Assembly: GCF_040371945.1 (NCBI RefSeq)
Contig: NZ_BAABWS010000001.1
Location: forward strand, 1,798,001 to 1,862,000
Source: Litorivita sp040371945
GTDB lineage: Bacteria > Pseudomonadota > Alphaproteobacteria > Rhodobacterales > Rhodobacteraceae
Direction: 5' to 3'
DNA: 64,000 nucleotides
A program made the translations under genes and the position numbers. The notes beneath the pieces were generated by a model. The model was not told the DNA's origin. It saw nothing but the letters and a program-made list of their open reading frames with translations, and did no database searches. How positions within the stretch are numbered: the first letter of the stretch is position 1; every line of letters starts with the position of its first letter. Shown here piece by piece: positions 9,495 through 16,803 of this stretch.

Positions 9495-10151
9495 CTATTC
9501 TTGCGAAAACTGACGCAACCGCGTCACGCAAAGCGAGATATGCGCCTGCCGGATCGTCGCCGCCGCCTGCGTATCGCCCAGACGGATCGCCTCGCCGATC
9601 TGGGCGATCTCGCGGGCGAAAATCTCGGATTCTGCCGCCAGATCGAGCCGTGTGATCGAGGTCAGCCAGATCCGCGCGGTTTGGTAATAGAGCCGCAAAG
9701 ACATCTCGCGCAGGGCCTCATTGCCCGTCAGGCTGACGCCAAAGCGAAAGAAATCCATGTTGAGTTCTGCAAAACGGCGCGCATCGGGCGTGGCCAGCAG
9801 CGCGGCGGCGCGATCCTCAAAGCCTTGCATCTCGCGCCGGTGCGCGGCGGTGATCGCCACGGGCGAGAGCCGCCCCACCAGCCCCGCCAATTCGCAGCGC
9901 AATGCATAGGTGCGCGCCATCTCGCCCAGCGGCACATCGGTCACAAAAGTGCCCGCGCCATGTTGGCTGTCGAGCAATCCGGCATCTTCGAGCCGCGCCA
10001 GAACCCGCCGGATCGGCGTGCGCGACAGGTCGAATTCGGCAGCGATTTGCGCCTCCGACAGCCGCGTGCGCGGGGCATATTCGAGCAAGCAGATGCGCCG
10101 CAACAGCGTCTCGTAAATCTGCTCCAATCGATCCTTGGCCTCGGCGGACAT
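9495..10151 (-). CDS. GntR family transcriptional regulator (FCD domain)
   Basis: A 218-residue regulator starting at the ATG at 10151, preceded by AGGAG that overlaps the stop of the upstream deacetylase gene. The N-terminal winged helix carries LSEAQIAAEFDLSRTPIRR (about residues 32-50), the GntR recognition helix; the rest is the helical FCD ligand domain. It ends the doeA/M20 operon and plausibly controls it in response to a breakdown intermediate. Perfect palindromes TTGTGCACAA in the doeA promoter region (12543 and 12649) are the best candidate operators. A GTCTCT-motif copy overlaps its TAG stop. Effector unknown. Confidence 0.85.
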   Translation of the reverse strand: MSAEAKDRLEQIYETLLRRICLLEYAPRTRLSEAQIAAEFDLSRTPIRRVLARLEDAGLLDSQHGAGTFVTDVPLGEMARTYALRCELAGLVGRLSPVAITAAHRREMQGFEDRAAALLATPDARRFAELNMDFFRFGVSLTGNEALREMSLRLYYQTARIWLTSITRLDLAAESEIFAREIAQIGEAIRLGDTQAAATIRQAHISLCVTRLRQFSQE

Positions 10152-10159
10152 GGCGGCTC

Positions 10160-11326
10160 CTATGCGGGTTCGCACATCTTGTCGCCGATCCCGCCAAGCA
10201 GCGCAAGGCAGGTTTCCAGCTGTGTTAGAGACACATATTCGTCGGCCTTATGGGCCTGATCGATGCTCCCCGGTCCGCATACGACCACGTCGCAACCCAA
10301 GGTTTGGAACAATCCGGCCTCGGTGCCGAAAGGCACCAGATCGGCGCCATTCTCGCCGGTCAGCGCCGCAATCAAATCGCGCGCGGCGTTATGCTCCATC
10401 GGCTCCAATCCGCAGACCTCGCCGATCACCTGCGTGGTGATACCGGCGCGCGGATCGCGCCCGCGCATCTGCGCATCCAGCGCCGCTTCATGGGCCGTGA
10501 TCGCATCTTTGACGAAATCCTGATCGGCCTGCACCACGGGGCGCATTTCCCATTCCACCTCGGCGCGCGGGGCGATGACATTGGTCGCAACGCCCCCCGC
10601 GATCCGCCCGATGTTGATCGTGCTCCACGGCGGGTCAAAGCGTGATCCGGCGGGCACCCGCGCCTTGAGCGCCTCATTCAGTTCCAGCAGGCGGCTGACA
10701 TAGCGCACCGCATATTCGGCGGCATTCACCCCCAGATCGGGCGCCGATCCATGCCCCTCAACCCCTTGAAAAACCGCACGATATTCGCAACATCCCTTAT
10801 GGCCTTCGATGATTCGCATCATCGTCGGCTCGCCGATCAGGGCCATCGCGGGGCGGATGCCGCGCGCGGCCAGTTGCGGCACCAAGTCCCGCGCGCCGAG
10901 GCATCCGACCTCTTCGTCATGGGTAAAGGCGAAATGGATCGGGCGGCGCAAATCGCGGGCGGCAAATTCGGGCGCCATGGCGAGGCAGGCGGCGATAAAC
11001 CCCTTCATATCGCAGGCCCCGCGCCCGTAAAGCCGCCCCGCCTCGCGGTGCATCACAAAGGGATCGCGGCTCCAGTTCTGGTCGGTGACGGGCACCACGT
11101 CGCTATGGCCCGACAGGACGATGCCGCCATCCCGATCCGGCCCGAGCGTGGCGAAAAGATTGGCCTTGGCCCCGCAAGCAGAGGCCAGAACCTCGACCCG
11201 CGCGCCCGCATCCTCAAGCCGCTCGGCCAGCGCCGCGATCATCGCCAGATTGCTGTCCGAAGAGACGGTGGGATAGCCGATGAGTTCGGCCAAAACAGTC
11301 TCTGTTCTTGCCAAAAGCGGGGTCAT
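10160..11326 (-). CDS. M20 family deacetylase (acetylornithine deacetylase-like)
   Basis: A 388-residue M20 metallo-hydrolase. Motifs: SGHSDVVP (metal His/Asp), YGRGACDMKG (bridging Asp), HDEEVGCLGA (catalytic Glu pair) and a final metal-binding His near the C-terminus (DQAHKADEYV). This is the ArgE/DapE group that removes acetyl or succinyl from alpha-amino compounds. The start at 11326 overlaps the stop of doeA by 4 bases (ATGA), so the two are coupled. Because ectoine hydrolysis yields N-acetyl-2,4-diaminobutyrate, a close analogue of N-acetylornithine, I infer that this enzyme deacetylates that product. A GTCTCT motif sits at its fifth to twelfth codons. Confidence 0.82.
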   Translation of the reverse strand: MTPLLARTETVLAELIGYPTVSSDSNLAMIAALAERLEDAGARVEVLASACGAKANLFATLGPDRDGGIVLSGHSDVVPVTDQNWSRDPFVMHREAGRLYGRGACDMKGFIAACLAMAPEFAARDLRRPIHFAFTHDEEVGCLGARDLVPQLAARGIRPAMALIGEPTMMRIIEGHKGCCEYRAVFQGVEGHGSAPDLGVNAAEYAVRYVSRLLELNEALKARVPAGSRFDPPWSTINIGRIAGGVATNVIAPRAEVEWEMRPVVQADQDFVKDAITAHEAALDAQMRGRDPRAGITTQVIGEVCGLEPMEHNAARDLIAALTGENGADLVPFGTEAGLFQTLGCDVVVCGPGSIDQAHKADEYVSLTQLETCLALLGGIGDKMCEPA

Positions 11327-12504
11327 TTGACGAAGAGCTTGCGCGGCACGTTGCAAAAGGTTTCCGCCGCGCCCTCTTCGGTGATCAGGATGCTTTCGGT
11401 GATCTCCAGCCCCCAATCATCGGTCCACAGGCCGGGCATGAAATGAAAGGTCATGCCAGGCTCCAATATGGTGTGATCGCTGCCGCGCAAGGAGATCGTG
11501 CGCTCGCCCCAATCGGGCGGATAGCTCAGCCCGATGGGATAGCCGCAGCGCGCGCTGCGGCTGATACCGGCAGCTTCGAGGGGCACGGCCAGCGCATTGA
11601 AAATATCGCAGGCGCGATTGCCCGCCCGCGCCGCCTCTAATCCCGCTTCGAGCCCCGCGACCAACGCCCCCTCGGCGCGCCGCAAATCATCGGGCGGCGT
11701 GCCAAGATAGACCGACCGGCACAGCGGCGTGTGATAGCGCCGGTAAACGCCGGACAATTCGAAAAACGTGCATTGCTCGGGGATCAGCGGCGATCCGTCC
11801 CACGTCAGATGCGGCGCCGACGAATCGGCCCCCGAGGGCACCATCGGCACCAAGGCGGGGTAATCGCCCCAATCCTCTTCGACCCCCAAAATCGCATCGC
11901 GGTAGATTTCGGCGACCATCTCGTTCTTGCGCAATCCGACCTCGGCCCGTTCAATCGCGCCGGTGACCATTTTCTCGGAAATCCGCGCGGCGCGGCGCAT
12001 AAAGGCGATCTCTTCGGCGGATTTCACCGCGCGCTGCCAATTGACCAAAGCGGTGGCATCGACGATCTCGGCTTTGGGCAATTCGGCGCAAAGCGTGGTA
12101 TAGGCCTTGGCCGAGAAATAGTAATTCTCCATCTCGACCCCGAGGCGCGCGCCCTCGAATCCCATGTCTTTGATCACCTCGGCGAGATGTTGCATCGGGT
12201 GGAATTCGGTCGATTGCACATAATGGTCGGAATAGGGGCGCAGGTTGTCCTCGGCCAGCCACGACGTGCGCCGCGCGCCATTGGCATCAATCCCGCGGCC
12301 CCACCAGACCGGCTCTGCCTCCAGCGTCAAGATCACCCCTTGGTGCACGTAAAACGACCAACCGTCATACCCCGTCAGCCACGCCATATTCGACGGATCC
12401 TCGACAAAGAGAATATCAATGCCGCGCGCCGCCATCGCGGCGCGGGTCAAGGCAAGGCGGCGGTCGTATTCGGAGGCGGTGAAGGCGAGAGAGATGGGGG
12501 GCAT
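11323..12504 (-). CDS. doeA: Ectoine hydrolase (M24 peptidase family)
   Basis: A 393-residue 'pita-bread' fold protein that I recognise as DoeA/EutD. Diagnostic stretches are SNMAWLTGYDGWSFYVHQ (38-55), RGIDANGARRTSW, YSDHYVQSTEFHP, CGYPIGLSYPPDWGERT and MTFHFMPGLWTDDWGLEITE near the C-terminus. The aspartate metal ligands of true M24 aminopeptidases are replaced (FELSG, TPLCR), as expected for this subgroup. It opens the ectoine ring to N-acetyl-diaminobutyrate in the cytoplasm. Start at the ATG at 12504, with AGAGG upstream. First gene of a doeA-M20-GntR operon, divergent from a class III aminotransferase. Confidence 0.85.
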   Translation of the reverse strand: MPPISLAFTASEYDRRLALTRAAMAARGIDILFVEDPSNMAWLTGYDGWSFYVHQGVILTLEAEPVWWGRGIDANGARRTSWLAEDNLRPYSDHYVQSTEFHPMQHLAEVIKDMGFEGARLGVEMENYYFSAKAYTTLCAELPKAEIVDATALVNWQRAVKSAEEIAFMRRAARISEKMVTGAIERAEVGLRKNEMVAEIYRDAILGVEEDWGDYPALVPMVPSGADSSAPHLTWDGSPLIPEQCTFFELSGVYRRYHTPLCRSVYLGTPPDDLRRAEGALVAGLEAGLEAARAGNRACDIFNALAVPLEAAGISRSARCGYPIGLSYPPDWGERTISLRGSDHTILEPGMTFHFMPGLWTDDWGLEITESILITEEGAAETFCNVPRKLFVK

Positions 12505-12542
12505 GGCGACCTCTTGATATGGCGTCACTCGATCAACCCAAT

Positions 12543-12552
12543 TTGTGCACAA
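12543..12552. promoter_or_regulatory. Palindrome TTGTGCACAA, candidate operator 1
   Basis: Perfect 10-bp palindrome about 40 bases upstream of the doeA start. The same 10-mer recurs at 12649-12658 within a 14-bp palindrome. The GT...AC layout fits GntR-family operators; the assignment to the nearby GntR protein is inference. Confidence 0.5.
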
Positions 12553-12565
12553 CTCGTCCGCTTCG

Positions 12566-12589
12566 AAAACGACACAGGGATGTCGTTTT
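12566..12589. promoter_or_regulatory. Inverted repeat AAAACGACA / TGTCGTTTT
   Basis: Perfect 9-bp arms (12566-12574 and 12581-12589) around a 6-base centre, in the divergent doeA/transaminase region. A second short inverted repeat, GCAATCC / GGATTGC, lies at 12612-12618 and 12629-12635. Could be operators or an early hairpin in the leader of the minus-strand transcript's promoter zone. Confidence 0.4.
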
Positions 12590-12646
12590 TGGAAAATCAG
12601 TTAAATTTTGGGCAATCCATCATGGGTGGGATTGCTCGTGCTGCAA

Positions 12647-12660
12647 AGTTGTGCACAACT
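12647..12660. promoter_or_regulatory. Palindrome AGTTGTGCACAACT, candidate operator 2
   Basis: Perfect 14-bp palindrome midway between the two divergent starts, containing the same TTGTGCACAA core as the site at 12543. Centre-to-centre distance is 106 bases, about ten helical turns, which would allow looping; that is inference. Confidence 0.5.
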
Positions 12661-12674
12661 GAGGCCGCGCGGGC

Positions 12675-12711
12675 ACCGACGCTATACCGACGTTTTACCG
12701 ACGTGATACAG
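12675..12711. repeat. Phased 11-bp direct repeat ACCGACG x3
   Basis: ACCGACG occurs at 12675, 12686 and 12697, an exact 11-base period, followed by TGATACAG. The block from 12684 to 12711 is present almost identically, in the opposite orientation, at 50061-50088. It lies 55-90 bases before the aminotransferase start. Function unknown; the helical phasing suggests a cooperative protein-binding site. Confidence 0.65.
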
Positions 12712-12765
12712 ATCGCCAAAATTGCCCCTGTGCCACCACTCACTGCCTAACCCGAGGATGCCCGA

Positions 12766-14142
12766 ATGCTGACCAATGACCAACTCGCCCAATGGGACCG
12801 CGAGAGCTTTTTCCACCCCTCGACCCATCTGGCGCAGCACGCGCGCGGCGAGACCGCGACCCGCGTCATCCGCACCGCCAAGGGCTGTCATATCGAGGAC
12901 CGCGACGGCAAAAAGATGCTCGACGCCTTTGCGGGTCTTTATTGCGTCAACGTCGGTTATGGCCGTCAGGAGATTGCCGAGGCCATCGCCGATCAGGCGC
13001 GCGAACTGGCCTATTATCACGCCTATGTCGGCCATGGGACCGAGGCCTCGATCACCCTGTCCAAGATGATTCTGGACCGCGCTCCTGCGGGCATGTCTAA
13101 AGTGTATTTCGGCCAGTCGGGCAGCGACGCGAATGAAACCAACGTGAAATTAGTGTGGTATTACAACAATATACTGGGTCGCCCCGAGAAGAAAAAGATC
13201 ATCTCGCGCTGGCGCGGCTATCACGGGTCGGGGCTGGTGACTGGCTCTCTCACGGGGCTGGAATTGTTCCACAAGAAGTTCGATTTGCCGCTGTCGCAGG
13301 TGATCCACACCGAGGCGCCCTATTATCATCGCCGCCCCGAGACCGAGATGAGCGAGGCGCAATTTACCGCCCATCTGGTGGCGCAGCTGGAGGCGCTGAT
13401 TGCGCGCGAAGGGGCCGATACGATTGCCGCCTTTATCGGCGAGCCGGTGCTGGGCACGGGCGGCATTGTGCCCCCGCCCGAGGGCTATTGGGCCGCGGTG
13501 CAGCAGGTTCTGGCCAAACATGATATCTTGCTGATCGCCGATGAGGTGGTCACCGGATTTGGCCGTCTGGGCACGATGTTCGGATCGGACCACTATGGAA
13601 TGAAGCCCGATTTAATCACTATTGCCAAGGGCTTAACCTCTGCCTACGCGCCTTTGTCCGGCTCGATTGTCGGGGATAAAATCTGGAAGGTGCTGGAGCA
13701 GGGGACTGACGAGAACGGCCCCATCGGCCATGGTTGGACCTATTCGGCCCATCCCATCGGCGCGGCGGCGGGGGTGGCGAACCTGAGGCTTTTGGACGAT
13801 CTGAACCTCATCGCGAACGCCGGCGAGGTCGGAGCCTATTTGAACGCGGGGCTGCGCGAGGCCTTGGGCGGGCATCGCCATGTCGGAGAGATTCGCGGCG
13901 AAGGCATGTTGGCGGCCATCGAGTTCGACGCCGACCCCGCCACCCGCACGCCCTTTGATCCGGCGCTCAAAACCGGCCCGCAAATCGCCGCGGCCTTGGC
14001 CGAAGAGGGGGTCATCGCGCGCGCCATGCCGCAAGGCGATATCCTCGGATTCGCCCCGCCCTTTTGCCTGAGTCGCGCCGAGGCAGACGAGGTGGTGGAG
14101 AAGACAAAGCGCGCCGTCACCCGCGTGCTTGGCGTGGCGTAA
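12766..14142 (+). CDS. Class III aminotransferase (omega-transaminase)
   Basis: A 458-residue fold-type I PLP enzyme. It has the FAGLYCVNVGYGRQEIAEAI N-terminus, the SGSDANETN substrate/PLP phosphate region, WRGYHGSG, the PLP-binding DEVVTGFGR and the Schiff-base lysine in TIAKGLTSAYAP near residue 290. It strongly resembles (S)-selective omega-transaminases known from Ruegeria-type bacteria. It moves an amino group from an amine or omega-amino acid to pyruvate or 2-oxoglutarate. Divergent from doeA and followed by a polyamine-type importer, so diaminobutyrate or a polyamine is the likely substrate. Start has GAGGA upstream. Confidence 0.88.
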   Translation: MLTNDQLAQWDRESFFHPSTHLAQHARGETATRVIRTAKGCHIEDRDGKKMLDAFAGLYCVNVGYGRQEIAEAIADQARELAYYHAYVGHGTEASITLSKMILDRAPAGMSKVYFGQSGSDANETNVKLVWYYNNILGRPEKKKIISRWRGYHGSGLVTGSLTGLELFHKKFDLPLSQVIHTEAPYYHRRPETEMSEAQFTAHLVAQLEALIAREGADTIAAFIGEPVLGTGGIVPPPEGYWAAVQQVLAKHDILLIADEVVTGFGRLGTMFGSDHYGMKPDLITIAKGLTSAYAPLSGSIVGDKIWKVLEQGTDENGPIGHGWTYSAHPIGAAAGVANLRLLDDLNLIANAGEVGAYLNAGLREALGGHRHVGEIRGEGMLAAIEFDADPATRTPFDPALKTGPQIAAALAEEGVIARAMPQGDILGFAPPFCLSRAEADEVVEKTKRAVTRVLGVA

Positions 14143-14349
14143 AGCGTGGTTTTGAGCAGAAAACCGAACCAGATGATGCGAATAAGGCAGGCAGATCGAC
14201 TTTTTTTGGCCAATCCACTGCCCATTATTCCTGTTGGTGTCGGTTTTCGCCCAAAAAGGCCGCGATCAGGTTGCAACCGCGTCCCTGAGGCGCTTTAGTT
14301 TAGCGATAACGAGCGGGAAAATCCGCTGAACGAAAACGGGGAGCCTCTT
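14143..14349. promoter_or_regulatory. Intergenic region before the ABC importer, with inverted GAAAACCGA copies
   Basis: About 200 bases, AT-richer than the surroundings, holding GAAAACCGA at 14159-14167 and its exact inverse TCGGTTTTC at 14240-14248. The spacing (about 80 bases) suggests paired operators rather than a terminator. It probably carries the importer promoter. Confidence 0.35.
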
Positions 14350-15450
14350 TTGGCCGATACTGCGAACAACGACGCCTTTGTCGAATTTGAACGCGTTCAA
14401 AAAAGCTATGACGGCGAAACGCTCGTCGTCAAAGATCTCAACCTCTCGATGCCCAAGGGCGAGTTTCTCACGATGCTCGGCCCCTCGGGGTCAGGCAAAA
14501 CCACCTGCCTGATGATGCTGGCAGGGTTCGAGACCGCCACCCATGGCGACATTCGCCTTGGCGGCATCTCGATCAACAACATCCCGCCGCACAAACGCGG
14601 CATCGGGATGGTGTTCCAGAATTACGCGCTCTTTCCACATATGACGATTGCCGAGAACCTGTCCTTCCCCTTGGAAGTGCGCAAAATGGGCAAATCGGAA
14701 CGCGAAGCCAAGGTCAAACGCGCCCTCGACATGGTCGAAATGGGCACATTCGGCGGGCGCCGCCCTGCACAGCTTTCGGGCGGACAACAGCAACGTGTCG
14801 CCTTGGCGCGCGCCTTGGTCTTTGAACCCGAACTGGTGTTGATGGACGAGCCACTCGGCGCGCTGGACAAACAGCTGCGCGAGAAAATGCAGTTTGAAAT
14901 CAAGGCGATCTCCGACAATCTCGGGATTACCGTGGTCTATGTGACCCACGACCAGACCGAAGCTTTGACCATGTCGGACCGTGTTGCCGTGTTCCAAGAC
15001 GGGCGCATCCAGCAGCTTGCCCCGCCAGACCAGCTTTATGAATCGCCCGAGAACAGCTTCGTCGCGCAGTTCATCGGCGAGAACAACACCATGGAAGGCG
15101 TGGTCAAACAGATCAGCGGCTCGAAGGCATTGGTCGAACTGGACGGCGGCGAAGTGATCGATTGCAAACCGGTCAACGTCAGCAAGGTCGGCGAGCGCAC
15201 CCGCGTATCGATCCGCCCCGAGCGCGTCGAATATAACAAAGAACGCCTGCATGCCGATGCGCATACCCTCAAGGCAGAGGTGCTCGAATTCATCTATATG
15301 GGCGATATTTTCCGCACCCGTTTGCGCGTTGCCGGCAATGACGAATTTGTCATCAAAACCCGCAACGCCCCCGATCAGGTGCGCCTCAAGCCGGGACAGC
15401 AGATCGAAATCGGCTGGATGCCCGAGGATTGCCACGCGCTTGACGCGTGA
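14350..15450 (+). CDS. potA: Polyamine-type ABC importer, ATP-binding protein
   Basis: A 366-residue ABC ATPase: Walker A GPSGSGKTT at 44-52, signature LSGGQQQR near 140, Walker B LVLMDEPLGALD, switch His in THDQTEA, and a C-terminal TOBE-type regulatory domain from about residue 245. This is the PotA/spermidine-putrescine branch. Starts with TTG at 14350 preceded by GGGGAG. First gene of the order ATPase, binding protein, permease, permease. It energises uptake of a polyamine-like cation at the inner membrane; the symbol is by family, and the true ligand may differ given the doeA and transaminase neighbours. Confidence 0.85.
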   Translation: MADTANNDAFVEFERVQKSYDGETLVVKDLNLSMPKGEFLTMLGPSGSGKTTCLMMLAGFETATHGDIRLGGISINNIPPHKRGIGMVFQNYALFPHMTIAENLSFPLEVRKMGKSEREAKVKRALDMVEMGTFGGRRPAQLSGGQQQRVALARALVFEPELVLMDEPLGALDKQLREKMQFEIKAISDNLGITVVYVTHDQTEALTMSDRVAVFQDGRIQQLAPPDQLYESPENSFVAQFIGENNTMEGVVKQISGSKALVELDGGEVIDCKPVNVSKVGERTRVSIRPERVEYNKERLHADAHTLKAEVLEFIYMGDIFRTRLRVAGNDEFVIKTRNAPDQVRLKPGQQIEIGWMPEDCHALDA

Positions 15451-15564
15451 GACGGAATTCGTGCGCGCTGCCCTTTCGTGCGCACGATATACCCCGCGGC
15501 CATAGCGGTTCTGCCCGTTGCCAATGGCCTGCACATAAAAACGGGAACTAACTGGGAGAAAGTT

Positions 15565-16677
15565 ATGAAACTTACAAAAACTCTTCTGGCCACCACAGCA
15601 CTTGCGATGACCGCAGGCACGGCTGGCGCAGACGGCCACATGGCTGGCGAAATGACCATCGTATCGTGGGGCGGCGCCTATTCGGCCTCGCAGCTCAAAG
15701 CCTACCACGAGCCCTATATGGAAAAGACCGGCATCAAGATCATCAACGATGAAAGCTCCTCCGAAGCCGTGGCCAAGCTGCGCGCGATGAGCGAAGCGGG
15801 CAACGTGACGTGGGATCTGGTCGACGTCGAAGCCGCGGATGCGATCCGCCTGTGCGACGAGGGCCTTGCGCTGGAAATCGATCCGGCGACCGATCTGGCC
15901 GCTGCGCCCGATGGCACCTCGGCGGCGGATGATTTCGGCGACATGCTGGTCTCCGAATGCTTCATCCCGCAGATCGTCTTCTCGACGACCTTCGGCTATC
16001 GCACCGACCAAGTGCCCGCAGGCGTCGAAGCGCCCACCGGCGCATGTGACGTGTTTGATCTGGAGAAATATCCGGGCAAGCGCGCGCTCAACAAAAACCC
16101 CATCGCCAACATGGAATGGGCTTTGCTTTGTGACGGCGTCGCCTATGAGGACGTCTACGACACATTGGAAACCGACGAAGGCCAAGCGCGCGCCTTTGCC
16201 AAGCTCGACACCATCAAAGCCGACACCCTGTGGTGGTCCGCCTCCGCCGAGCCGATCCAATGGCTGGCTGACGGCGAAGTCTTCATGGCATCGGCCTACA
16301 ACGGCCGCCTCTTCTCGGCCATCGTCGAAAAAGAGCAGCCCATCGGCATGGCATGGAACTGGCAGATGTTCGACCTTGACGGTTGGGTGATCCCCGCCGG
16401 TCTGGCCGATGATCGTCTGGCGCGCGTCAAGGACTACGTGATGTTCGCAACCGACACCCAGCGTTTGGCCGATCAGGCGAAATACATCTCCTACGGCCCC
16501 GCACGCGCCTCCTCCGCGCCGCTGGTTTCGACCCATGCCGAATTGGGTATCGAAATGGCACCGCATATGCCGACCGAGCCGTCCAACGCCGAAAACACCT
16601 TTGTGAACAACTACATGTGGTGGGCGGATTACCGCGACGATCTGGATGCGAAATTCCAGGCGTGGCTCGCCAACTAA
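15565..16677 (+). CDS. potD: Periplasmic solute-binding protein, polyamine-type
   Basis: A 370-residue secreted protein: a positively charged start (MKLTKT), hydrophobic core and predicted cleavage near AGA-DGH at residue 23, then MTIVSWGGAYSASQLKAYHEPY, the start pattern of PotD/PotF-like binding proteins. Later features include WDLVDVE and aromatic-rich TLWWSASAEPIQWLADGE. Start chosen at 15565 behind GGGAGAAAG. It captures the ligand in the periplasm for the PotB/C-like permeases. A stable hairpin follows the gene. Ligand class (polyamine or related amine) is inferred from family and neighbours. Confidence 0.85.
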   Translation: MKLTKTLLATTALAMTAGTAGADGHMAGEMTIVSWGGAYSASQLKAYHEPYMEKTGIKIINDESSSEAVAKLRAMSEAGNVTWDLVDVEAADAIRLCDEGLALEIDPATDLAAAPDGTSAADDFGDMLVSECFIPQIVFSTTFGYRTDQVPAGVEAPTGACDVFDLEKYPGKRALNKNPIANMEWALLCDGVAYEDVYDTLETDEGQARAFAKLDTIKADTLWWSASAEPIQWLADGEVFMASAYNGRLFSAIVEKEQPIGMAWNWQMFDLDGWVIPAGLADDRLARVKDYVMFATDTQRLADQAKYISYGPARASSAPLVSTHAELGIEMAPHMPTEPSNAENTFVNNYMWWADYRDDLDAKFQAWLAN

Positions 16678-16698
16678 GTCTTCGGACGCATGATAGCG

Positions 16699-16720
16699 GC
16701 GGGCCGGATCACCGGCCCGC
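16699..16720 (+). terminator. Intra-operon hairpin after the binding-protein gene
   Basis: Perfect 9-bp stem (GCGGGCCGG at 16699-16707, CCGGCCCGC at 16712-16720) with an ATCA loop and no T tract. It lies between the binding-protein and permease genes, where such hairpins commonly stabilise the upstream message or attenuate downstream expression, giving more binding protein than permease. Confidence 0.6.
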
Positions 16721-16803
16721 TCGCAGCTTGTCCGCCCTCGCGCTTCGCGCCGCGGACCTCAAGACGAGACGCGGCAAACGCGCGATGAACGGGGATATGA
16801 TCC

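Noticed and set aside
12675..12711. Phased repeats as plasmid-type replication iterons
   Set aside because: Only three short units, no replication initiator gene or partition genes nearby, and the block recurs in a second promoter region.
14491..16566. A 691-codon frame opposite the ABC importer genes
   Set aside because: Covers parts of two recognised genes and the gap between them; shadow only.
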